Shown: piece by piece, positions 14,530 through 20,751 of the stretch
How the letters are laid out: the number at the start of each line of letters is the position of its first letter
Numbering within the stretch: the first letter of the stretch is position 1
Assembly: GCA_023266245.1 (NCBI GenBank)
Contig: JAHFRO010000042.1
Location: forward strand, 1 to 20,751
Source of the DNA: Betaproteobacteria bacterium
GTDB taxonomy: Bacteria > Pseudomonadota > Gammaproteobacteria > Burkholderiales > SG8-41
Reading direction: 5' to 3'
Length of the DNA: 20,751 bases
Notes under the pieces: model-generated
Database searches by the model: none
The model's input: the letters and a program-made list of their open reading frames with translations, nothing else
Told to the model about the DNA's origin: nothing
Translations under genes and position numbers: made by a program

Positions 14530-15905
14530 AAGGAAGAAACGTCGTCGTGCTGGGATTGGGTGACACCGGACTGTCGATGACACGCTGGCTCGCGCGCCAC
14601 GGGGCGGTGGTACGCGTTGCCGACAGCCGCAGCGAGCCGCCGCACGCCGCGACGCTCGGGCGCGAGCTGCCACAGGTGAGGCTCGCGACCGGGGCGTTCA
14701 CGGAGAAGACGCTGTCCGGTGCGGACCTGATCGCAATCAGCCCGGGCATTGACCGCCGCGAGTCCGTGATCGCGGATGCGGTGAAGCGCGGCGTACCGTT
14801 GGCGGGCGATGTAGAGCTTTTTGCACAGGCGATCGCCGCCGATGCGCGGCTCGGGAAGACCCCAGTGCTCGCAGTCACCGGTTCCAACGGCAAGAGCACG
14901 GTGACGGCGATGGCGGGTGCAATGTGCCGGGCCGCGGGTCGTGAGACGGTGGTCGCCGGGAATATCGGATTGCCGGTGCTGGACGCGCTCGCTGCGATCG
15001 GGGCGGGCGGCGTAGCGCCGCAGGTGTTCGTGCTCGAGCTTTCCAGTTTTCAGCTCGAAAGCACGCACAGCCTCGAGCCCGCCGCCGCGGCGATGCTCAA
15101 CCTCACCGAGGACCACCTGGACCGCTATGACGGCATGGCAGATTACGCGGCCGCGAAAGCGCGCGTGTTCGCAGGCGGCAGCGTGCAAGTGCTCAACCGC
15201 GACGACCGCTGGAGCATGGGCATGGCGCGCGCCGGCCGCACCACTTTCACTTTCGGACTCGGCAAACCGCACGCCGACTCGGAGTGGGGCATTGCGCCCG
15301 GGCGCGGCGCCGGTATGCTCGCGCGCGGCGCGCACCCGCTGATGGCGGTGCACGAGCTGCCGCTCGCCGGGTTGCACAACGCCGCGAACGCGCTTGCCGC
15401 GCACGCGCTCGCCCACGCCATCGGGCTGCCCGACGAGCCGCTCGCGGCGGCGCTGCGCGAGTTTCAGGGGCTCCCGCACCGCGTGCAGAAGGTGGCGGAG
15501 ATCGGGGGCGTGGCCTTCTACGATGATTCCAAGGGCACCAATGTGGGCGCGACGGTGGCGGCGCTCACCGGCATGGGCCGGCCGGTGGTGCTGATCGCGG
15601 GCGGCGACGGCAAGGGGCAGGACTTCGCCCCGCTCGCGCCCGCGCTGGCTTCGCACGCACGCGCCGTGGTGCTGATCGGACGCGACGCGGACCGAATCGC
15701 GCGCGCGATCGCGGAGAGCGGCGTGCCGGACGTGCGGGCCGGCGGCATGGAGGAGGCGGTGCAAACCGCGTTCCGCGCGAGCCGCGCGGGCGACGCTGTG
15801 CTGCTTTCACCGGCGTGCGCGAGCTTCGACATGTTCCGCAACTACGAGCATCGCGCCGAGGTGTTCATCGCGGCGGTGCGGCGTCTCGAGCGGAAACGGA
15901 GCTAG
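14520..15905 (+). CDS. murD: UDP-MurNAc-L-alanine:D-glutamate ligase MurD
   Basis: The protein has 461 residues, slightly above E. coli MurD (438). The N-terminal UDP-binding domain starts MELKGRNVVVLGLGDTGLS. The P-loop is GSNGKST at 121-127; then ELSSFQLE, LNLTEDHLDRY, DDSKGTNVGAT and LLSPACASFDMF, all classical MurD segments. It adds D-glutamate to UDP-MurNAc-L-alanine in the cytoplasm. ATG 14520 directly precedes the conserved LKG start. The ribosome-binding site is weak (GGGAC only), and the start lies 5 bases beyond the inverted-repeat arm. Initiation may therefore depend on upstream translation. Confidence 0.97.
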   Translation: MELKGRNVVVLGLGDTGLSMTRWLARHGAVVRVADSRSEPPHAATLGRELPQVRLATGAFTEKTLSGADLIAISPGIDRRESVIADAVKRGVPLAGDVELFAQAIAADARLGKTPVLAVTGSNGKSTVTAMAGAMCRAAGRETVVAGNIGLPVLDALAAIGAGGVAPQVFVLELSSFQLESTHSLEPAAAAMLNLTEDHLDRYDGMADYAAAKARVFAGGSVQVLNRDDRWSMGMARAGRTTFTFGLGKPHADSEWGIAPGRGAGMLARGAHPLMAVHELPLAGLHNAANALAAHALAHAIGLPDEPLAAALREFQGLPHRVQKVAEIGGVAFYDDSKGTNVGATVAALTGMGRPVVLIAGGDGKGQDFAPLAPALASHARAVVLIGRDADRIARAIAESGVPDVRAGGMEEAVQTAFRASRAGDAVLLSPACASFDMFRNYEHRAEVFIAAVRRLERKRS

Positions 15906-15907
15906 CC

Positions 15908-17068
15908 GTGTTCTATACCGACGTCAAGCCGCGCGCGCCGCTCGCCGAGTACGACCAGACGCTGGTGTGGACCACCGTGCTGCTGCTCGGGTTGGGGCTG
16001 GTGATGGTGTATTCGGCCTCGATCGCGATCGCCGAAGGCAGCCGTGCCACGGGATATCAGCCGGGTTACTACCTGGCGCGGCATGTGGTGTTCATCGCGG
16101 CGGGCATCGCCGCCGCGGTGGTCGTTTTCCAGATTCCGCTGCGGCTGTGGCAGCAGGCGGCGCCGTTCCTGTTCATGCTCGGAGTCGGGCTGCTGATTCT
16201 GGTGCTGATCCCGGGCGTCGGGCGCGAGGTGAACGGAAGCCAGCGCTGGATCCCGCTCTATATCGTGAATCTTCAGCCCTCTGAGCTGATGAAGCTATTC
16301 GTGGTGCTCTACGCCGCCGATTACACGGTGCGCAAGGCGGCGCACATGGACAGCTTCCGCAAGGGCTTCCTGCCGATGCTGGTCGTGATGCTGGTGGTGG
16401 GCGGGCTGTTGCTGCGCGAGCCGGATTTCGGCGCGTTCGTGGTGATCACCGTGATCGCCATGGGGATTCTGTTCCTGGGCGGCATGAACTGGAAGCTGTT
16501 CGCGGGATTGTTCGGGCTGCTGCTGGTTGGCTTCGTGCTGCTGATCCTGGCCTCCCCCTACCGCCTGCAGCGGGTGATCGGGTTCATGGATCCGTGGGCC
16601 GATCCGTTCGGCAAGGGCTATCAGCTCTCTCATGCGTTGATCGCATTCGGGCGTGGCGAATGGCTCGGCGTGGGGCTGGGCGCGAGCGTGGAGAAGCTGT
16701 TCTATCTGCCCGAGGCGCACACCGACTTCCTGCTCGCGGTGATCGCCGAGGAGCTCGGCTTCGCCGGCGTTGCGGCAATCATCCTCGCCTTCGCGTGGAT
16801 CGTGGTGCGGGCGTTCGCCATCGGACGGCGCGCCGCCGCGCTCGAGCGCTATTTCGCGGCCCTCGTGGCGCAGGGCATCGGGCTGTGGATCGGCGTGCAG
16901 GCGATCATCAACATCGGCGTCAACATGGGGATGCTGCCGACCAAGGGGCTGCCGCTGCCGTTGCTCTCGTTCGGCGGCAGCGCGATTGTCGCCACCTGCT
17001 GCGCGCTCGCGGTGCTGTTGAGAGCGGATTGGGAGAACAGACAGTTGATGCGGGGCTTCACCGTATGA
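15908..17068 (+). CDS. ftsW: Lipid II polymerase / cell division protein FtsW (SEDS family)
   Basis: This 386-residue polytopic membrane protein has the SEDS pattern. Conserved features are VMVYSAS near residue 34, VNGSQRWI, LQPSELMKL, the central DFGAFVV, GYQLSHALIAFGRGEWLGVGLG, the periplasmic YLPEAHTDFLLAVIAEELGF, and the C-terminal MGMLPTKGLPLPLLSFGGSA. FtsW polymerises lipid II at the septum with FtsI as partner. The start is GTG 15908, two bases after the murD stop and just after CGGAG; the longer open frame upstream lies over murD. The stop overlaps the murG start. Confidence 0.97.
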   Translation: MFYTDVKPRAPLAEYDQTLVWTTVLLLGLGLVMVYSASIAIAEGSRATGYQPGYYLARHVVFIAAGIAAAVVVFQIPLRLWQQAAPFLFMLGVGLLILVLIPGVGREVNGSQRWIPLYIVNLQPSELMKLFVVLYAADYTVRKAAHMDSFRKGFLPMLVVMLVVGGLLLREPDFGAFVVITVIAMGILFLGGMNWKLFAGLFGLLLVGFVLLILASPYRLQRVIGFMDPWADPFGKGYQLSHALIAFGRGEWLGVGLGASVEKLFYLPEAHTDFLLAVIAEELGFAGVAAIILAFAWIVVRAFAIGRRAAALERYFAALVAQGIGLWIGVQAIINIGVNMGMLPTKGLPLPLLSFGGSAIVATCCALAVLLRADWENRQLMRGFTV

Positions 17069-18135
17069 GCCGGACCATCATGATCATGGCCGGCGGCACC
17101 GGCGGGCACATCTTCCCCGCGCTGGCCGTGGCCGAACACCTGCGCGCGCAGGGCTGGAACGTGGTGTGGCTTGGCAGCCGCGGCGGCCTGGAAGCGGATC
17201 TGATACCGGCGCGCGGCTACACCATGGCGTGGATCCGCTTCTCCGGCGTGCGCGGCAGGGGCATCGTGCCGATCGCGCTCCTGCCGTTGCAGCTTCTGAT
17301 CGCATTCTGGCAAAGCGCCAAGGCGATTTTCGCGCACCGTCCCGATGTGGTGCTCGGCATGGGCGGCTACATCTCGTTCCCCGGCAGCATGATGGCCTCC
17401 TTCCTTAACCGGCCGCTCGCGATCCACGAGCAGAATTCGGCGGCGGGGCTCGCCAACCGCGTGCTCGCGAAGCTCGCCGACCGCGTACTCACGGCATTCC
17501 CCGGGGCGTTCAACGCCGCCACCGCGGTGATTCTCACCGGCAATCCGGTGCGCGAGGAAATCGCCGCACTGGCGCCGCCGGAAGCGCGCTACCACGGGCG
17601 CGCCGGGCAGCTCGGGCTGCTGGTGGTTGGCGGCAGCCAGGGTGCGCAGGTGCTCAACACCGTCGTGCCCGAGGCGCTCGCGCTACTGCCGGAGCACGCG
17701 CGCCCGCGGGTCACGCACCAGGCGGGGGCGGCGCACCACGAGGCGGTGCGCCGGCGCTATCAGGAACACGGCGTCCCCGCCGAGGTGACCGCCTTCATCG
17801 ACGACATCGCGCGGCGCTATTCGGAGGCCGACCTCATCATCTGCCGTGCCGGCGCTTCCACCATCGCCGAGCTTGCCGCCGCCGGCATCGCCTCGGTGCT
17901 GGTGCCGTACCCGCACGCCGTGGACGACCACCAGACGACCAATGCGCGCTTCCTCTCCGAGCGCGGCGCAGCGCTGCTCATCCCGCAGCGGGAGCTGACG
18001 CCGCAGCGGCTGGCGGAAGTGCTGGGCGGGCTCACGCGCGAGCGGCTGCTCGCCATGGCGCGAGCGGCGCGGGCAGCGGGCAAGCCCGACGCCACGCGCG
18101 CGGTGGCGCAGGTGTGCATGGAGCTGGCGGCATGA
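17065..18135 (+). CDS. murG: UDP-GlcNAc transferase MurG (lipid II synthesis)
   Basis: This 356-residue enzyme is the usual size (E. coli 355) and belongs to the GT-B glycosyltransferases. The first glycine loop is GGTGGHIFPAL (10-20), followed by GMGGYISFPG, the lipid-side AIHEQNSAAGLANR, TGNPVR and GGSQGAQVLN. The UDP-GlcNAc site is CRAGASTIAELAAAG (near 259-273) with VPYPHAVDDHQTTNA. It converts lipid I to lipid II at the inner face of the membrane. ATG 17065 overlaps the ftsW stop (ATGA). It is followed by a 99-base gap holding an inverted repeat before murC. Confidence 0.98.
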   Translation: MSRTIMIMAGGTGGHIFPALAVAEHLRAQGWNVVWLGSRGGLEADLIPARGYTMAWIRFSGVRGRGIVPIALLPLQLLIAFWQSAKAIFAHRPDVVLGMGGYISFPGSMMASFLNRPLAIHEQNSAAGLANRVLAKLADRVLTAFPGAFNAATAVILTGNPVREEIAALAPPEARYHGRAGQLGLLVVGGSQGAQVLNTVVPEALALLPEHARPRVTHQAGAAHHEAVRRRYQEHGVPAEVTAFIDDIARRYSEADLIICRAGASTIAELAAAGIASVLVPYPHAVDDHQTTNARFLSERGAALLIPQRELTPQRLAEVLGGLTRERLLAMARAARAAGKPDATRAVAQVCMELAA

Positions 18136-18147
18136 TGCACAACATCA

Positions 18148-18218
18148 ACCACAGAGACACAGAGGCACTGAGATTTTTCCTCAAAAAGCTTTTCTCCGCG
18201 TCTCTGTGCCTCTGTGGT
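18148..18218. repeat. CACAGAG-type inverted repeat between murG and murC
   Basis: The arm ACCACAGAGACACAGAGGCAC at about 18148-18168, continuing TGAGA, is mirrored near 18193-18218 by a complementary stretch ending CCTCTGTGGT. Pairing is nearly complete over some 21 bases, with a central AAAAGCTTTT-like segment. It fills most of the only sizeable gap in the later cluster and ends 3 bases before AAAGG, the likely murC ribosome-binding site. It resembles a dispersed non-coding palindromic element. A hairpin here could alter murC expression. Confidence 0.8.
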
Positions 18219-18234
18219 GAAAAGGTTTTGATTT

Positions 18235-19656
18235 ATGCGGCATAAGGTCAAACACGTCCACTTTGTAGGAATCGGCGGGGCCGGCATGAGCGGTATCGCC
18301 GAGGTGCTGCTCACGCTGCGCTACAAGGTGAGCGGCTCCGATCTTGCCGAGAACGCCGCGACGCGAAGGCTGCGGCAGATCGGCGCCAAGATCCACGTCG
18401 GTCACGCCGAGGAGCACATCGCCGGGGCGGACGCGGTGGTGGTCTCGAGCGCGGTCAGGGACGATAACCCGGAAGTGGCGGCGGCGCGGGAGAAGAAGAT
18501 TCCCGTGGTGCCGCGGGCGCTGATGCTCGCCGAGCTGATGCGGCTGAAGCAGGGCATCGCGGTGGCGGGCACGCACGGCAAGACGACCACGACGAGCCTG
18601 GTGGCGAGCGTGCTCGCGGAAGGCGGGCTCGATCCCACCTTCGTGATCGGCGGCAGGCTCGAGGCGGCGGGCTCCCACGCCCGGCTGGGCGCCGGCGAGT
18701 TCATCGTGGTCGAGGCCGACGAGTCGGACGCCTCCTTTCTCTACCTGCAGCCGACCTTGGCGGTCGTGACCAACATCGACGCCGACCACATGGAGACCTA
18801 CGACCACTCGCTCGACAAGCTCAAGCAGGCATTCGTGGACTTCCTGCAGCGGCTGCCGTTCTACGGCGTGGCGGTGCTGTGCGCGGACGACTCCAACGTG
18901 CGCGCGATCATGCCGCAGCTCACCAAGCCGATCACGACCTACGGGCTTGCCCCCGACGCTCACGTGCGCGCGCTGGAGGTGACCGCGAGCGGCGGGCAGA
19001 TGCGCTTCCGCCTCGGGCGCGCGGGCGACGACGGGACGGCGGGCGGCGAGTTCGCGATCACGCTCAATCTTCCCGGCGTCCACAACGTGCGCAACGCGCT
19101 GGCCGCGATCGCGGTGGGAATGGAGTTGGGCGTTCCAGAGGAAAAGATCGTCAAGGCGCTCGCCGAATTCAGGGGCGTGGGCCGGCGTTTTCAGCAGTAC
19201 GGCAAGGTGCGGCTGCCGGGCGGGGGCAGCTTCACGCTGGTCGACGACTACGGGCACCACCCCGCCGAGATGGCCGCAACGCTCGCCGCCGCGCGCGGCG
19301 CCTTCCCCAAGCGCAGGCTCCTGCTCGCGTTCCAGCCGCACCGCTACACGCGCACCCGCGACTGCTTCGAGGACTTCGTGACGGTGCTCTCGACCGCGGA
19401 CGCGCTGGTGCTGACCGAGGTCTATCCGGCGGGCGAGGCGCCGATCGTGGCGGCGGACGGGCGCGCGCTCGCGCGCGCGGTGCGGGTGCAGGGCAAGGTG
19501 GAGCCGGTCTTCGTGGAGAAGGTCGCCGACCTGCCGGCCGCGATCCTCGCCGCGGCGCGCGACGGGGACGTGGTGCTCACCATGGGTGCGGGCTCGATCG
19601 GCGGCGTGCCGGTGCAGCTGGCAAGCAGAGTGCGAAGCGTGAACGGCGCAGCATGA
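18235..19656 (+). CDS. murC: UDP-MurNAc:L-alanine ligase MurC
   Basis: This 473-residue ligase (E. coli 491) attaches L-alanine to UDP-MurNAc, the first peptide step. The N-terminus has HFVGIGGAGMSGIAEVL (9-25). The P-loop is GTHGKTT at 112-118, followed by VVEADESDASFL, TNIDADHMETY, GVHNVRNALAAIA, DDYGHHPAEM and FQPHRYTRT, all typical of MurC. ATG 18235 follows AAAGG by 9 bases. It is the one cluster gene not coupled to its upstream neighbour, as a palindromic element separates it from murG. The stop overlaps the murB start. Confidence 0.98.
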   Translation: MRHKVKHVHFVGIGGAGMSGIAEVLLTLRYKVSGSDLAENAATRRLRQIGAKIHVGHAEEHIAGADAVVVSSAVRDDNPEVAAAREKKIPVVPRALMLAELMRLKQGIAVAGTHGKTTTTSLVASVLAEGGLDPTFVIGGRLEAAGSHARLGAGEFIVVEADESDASFLYLQPTLAVVTNIDADHMETYDHSLDKLKQAFVDFLQRLPFYGVAVLCADDSNVRAIMPQLTKPITTYGLAPDAHVRALEVTASGGQMRFRLGRAGDDGTAGGEFAITLNLPGVHNVRNALAAIAVGMELGVPEEKIVKALAEFRGVGRRFQQYGKVRLPGGGSFTLVDDYGHHPAEMAATLAAARGAFPKRRLLLAFQPHRYTRTRDCFEDFVTVLSTADALVLTEVYPAGEAPIVAADGRALARAVRVQGKVEPVFVEKVADLPAAILAAARDGDVVLTMGAGSIGGVPVQLASRVRSVNGAA

Positions 19657-20642
19657 ACATGGCGGAAATGGACAACTGGGTGGCGACGGGCTTGCGCGGC
19701 GAGCTGATGAAGCGCGAACCGATGGCGCCGCACACGAGCTGGCGCGCGGGCGGGGCAGCCGAACGCACTTACCGCCCCGCTGACCTCGCCGACCTCGCCG
19801 CGTTCCTCGGCGCGCTTCAGGGCGACGAGCCGGTGCACATGGTGGGGCTCGGGAGCAACCTGCTGGTGCGCGACGGGGGGCTGCGCGGCACGGTGATTTT
19901 TACTCATTGGGCGCTGAGAGAGATCCGGCTTGAGCGCATCGGCGACAGGCATGGGGAAATCTGCGCCGACGCCGGCGTGGCGAGCCCCAAGGTGGCGCGC
20001 TTCGCCGCGCTGCACGGTTACGCGGGGGCCGAGTTCCTGGCCGGCATCCCGGGCACCGTAGGCGGCGCGCTCGCGATGAACGCCGGCTGTTACGGCGGCG
20101 AAACCTGGGAAATCGTCGCGCGCGTGCGCACCATCGATCGTGCGGGTGCGCTGCGTGAGCGCCCGCCTGCCGACTACGAGATCGACTACCGGCATGTCCG
20201 CCTTAAGGATGAAGGCAGAAGGCAGAAGGCAGAAGGGGTTCATCCCTCATTCCTCAGCCCTCATCCCTCGGAAGAGTGGTTTGTGGCGGCGAGCTTCCGC
20301 CTCGCGCGCGGCGACGGCGAGACCTCGCGGCGCAAGATCACGGAGCTGCTCACGCGGCGCATCACGACGCAGCCGCTCAACCAGCCCAACGCGGGCTCGG
20401 TGTTCCGCAATCCGCAGGGCGACTACGCGGCACGGCTGATCGAGGCGTGCGGGCTGAAGGGCCATGTGATCGGCGGCGCGGTGATTTCCCCGAGGCACGC
20501 CAACTTCATCGTCAATACCGGCAAAGCGCGCGCGGCGGACATTGAGGCGCTGATCGAGCTGGCCGAGCGCGCGGTGCACGACAAGTTCGGGATCGCGCTC
20601 GAGCGCGAAGTGCGGATTGTCGGTGAAAGAGATGAGGGATGA
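19653..20642 (+). CDS. murB: UDP-N-acetylenolpyruvoylglucosamine reductase MurB
   Basis: This 329-residue FAD enzyme reduces UDP-GlcNAc-enolpyruvate to UDP-MurNAc with NADPH. Visible segments are TSWRAGGAAE (28-37), the FAD loop GLGSNLLVRDGG (65-76), AGIPGTVGGALAMNAGCYGGE (130-150), the catalytic Ser249 in PNAGSVFRNP, GGAVISPRHANFIVN (274-288) and Glu319 in LEREVRIVG. A heptamer element is translated in frame at about residues 185-206, between the conserved YEIDYRHVRL and EEWFVAASFRL blocks. The last residues (RDEG) are also repeat-encoded. ATG 19653 overlaps the murC stop; ATG codons at 19659 and 19668 are alternatives. Confidence 0.96.
   Translation: MNMAEMDNWVATGLRGELMKREPMAPHTSWRAGGAAERTYRPADLADLAAFLGALQGDEPVHMVGLGSNLLVRDGGLRGTVIFTHWALREIRLERIGDRHGEICADAGVASPKVARFAALHGYAGAEFLAGIPGTVGGALAMNAGCYGGETWEIVARVRTIDRAGALRERPPADYEIDYRHVRLKDEGRRQKAEGVHPSFLSPHPSEEWFVAASFRLARGDGETSRRKITELLTRRITTQPLNQPNAGSVFRNPQGDYAARLIEACGLKGHVIGGAVISPRHANFIVNTGKARAADIEALIELAERAVHDKFGIALEREVRIVGERDEG
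20209..20269 (+). repeat. Double heptamer element inside murB
   Basis: ATGAAGG and three CAGAAGG units (20209-20236) are followed by GGTTC, then ATCCCTC, ATTCCTC, AGCCCTC, ATCCCTC (20242-20269). It is a purine-rich array beside a pyrimidine-rich one, and the second is the reverse complement of the GATGAGG family found at the end of murB. It is translated in frame. Confidence 0.9.
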
Positions 20643-20672
20643 GGGATGAGGGATGAGGGATGAGGGATGAAG
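20631..20672 (+). repeat. GATGAGG heptamer array across the murB-ddl junction
   Basis: Five identical GATGAGG units and one GATGAAG unit run from the last codons of murB to the ddl start. Every unit contains an ATG, and consecutive units contain GAGGG, so the array supplies the murB stop, the ddl ribosome-binding site and the ddl start codon. Confidence 0.92.
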
Positions 20673-20751
20673 GGAAAGTTCGGAAAGGTTGCCGTGCTCA
20701 TGGGCGGTAAATCGGCTGAAAGAGAGATTTCGCTCAAAAGCGGCACGATGG
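20667..20751 (+). CDS. ddl: D-alanine:D-alanine ligase, N-terminal fragment
   Basis: Only 28 codons are in the window. They read MKGKFGKVAVLMGGKSAEREISLKSG in effect: VAVLMGG and SAEREISL form the conserved Ddl start, where the glutamate and serine contact D-alanine. Ddl makes D-Ala-D-Ala for MurF, and its place after murB is standard in dcw clusters. ATG 20667 is the last ATG of a heptamer array; an in-frame TGA at 20661 excludes a longer protein. The GAGGG units of the array provide the ribosome-binding site. Confidence 0.9.
   Translation, partial: MKGKFGKVAVLMGGKSAEREISLKSGTM

Noticed and set aside
14387..14550. Direct similarity between the mraY end (ELKGWKENQVVV) and the murD start (MELKGRNVVV)
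   Set aside because: Both segments are independently typical of their families, so the resemblance needs no duplication; the inverted repeat is the real signal.
13406..14899. Long open frame (497 codons) on the minus strand over mraY and murD
   Set aside because: It is a mirror of GC-rich third positions in well-conserved mraY and murD; the predicted protein is low-complexity and charged, with no recognisable domain.

Overview
The window is about 20.7 kb of GC-rich, gene-dense DNA holding the start of a division and cell-wall (dcw) cluster. It suggests a Gram-negative proteobacterium, most likely a betaproteobacterium. Reasons: a type A RNase P RNA; a MurE with the meso-diaminopimelate motif DNPR; the yraM-yraN-SIS-BON block divergent from rsmI, as known around E. 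coli rsmI; mraZ preceded by MraZ boxes; and frequent GTG starts. The placement is an inference from gene order and residues, not from a database search. LAYOUT. 1-2634 (minus strand): a coupled operon read right to left, encoding a periplasmic LpoA/LppC-like protein, YraN, a SIS-domain protein of the GmhA/DiaA family, and a BON-domain lipoprotein cut by the window edge. 2614-5255 (plus): rsmI, whose start overlaps the divergent LpoA-like start, then pyrC and a ChaC-type gamma-glutamylcyclotransferase. 5298-5816 (minus): a small DUF1269-like membrane protein. 5817-6148: non-coding, with two clusters of one 13-base palindromic motif. 6149-6622: rnpB, with an unusually large P12 domain. 6623-6956: an AT-rich non-coding stretch ending in the mra promoter and four MraZ boxes. 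6957-20751 (plus): mraZ-rsmH-ftsL-ftsI-murE-murF-mraY-murD-ftsW-murG-murC-murB-ddl, with ddl cut by the window edge. HOW THE GENES WORK TOGETHER. Most dcw genes overlap by 1 to 4 bases, so they look like one translationally coupled operon under the MraZ-controlled promoter. MurC, MurB, MurD, MurE, MurF and Ddl build UDP-MurNAc-pentapeptide. MraY and MurG make lipid I and lipid II. FtsW and FtsI polymerise and crosslink at the septum, with FtsL in the divisome. The upstream block adds a candidate PBP activator and envelope proteins. RsmI and RsmH, which jointly make m4Cm1402 of 16S rRNA, both lie in the window with the RNase P RNA between them. WHAT STANDS OUT. No mobile-element gene, CRISPR array or novel enzyme system is visible. 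The most unusual signal is a set of eight sites (nine including a longer-period inverted repeat before murC) carrying arrays of 7-base tandem repeats from several sequence families. They sit at gene junctions and, in frame, inside murE, murF and murB, adding low-complexity peptides to essential enzymes. Also notable are a perfect 20-base inverted copy of a mraY coding segment just before murD, the 13-base palindromes beside rnpB, and the enlarged P12 of RNase P RNA.
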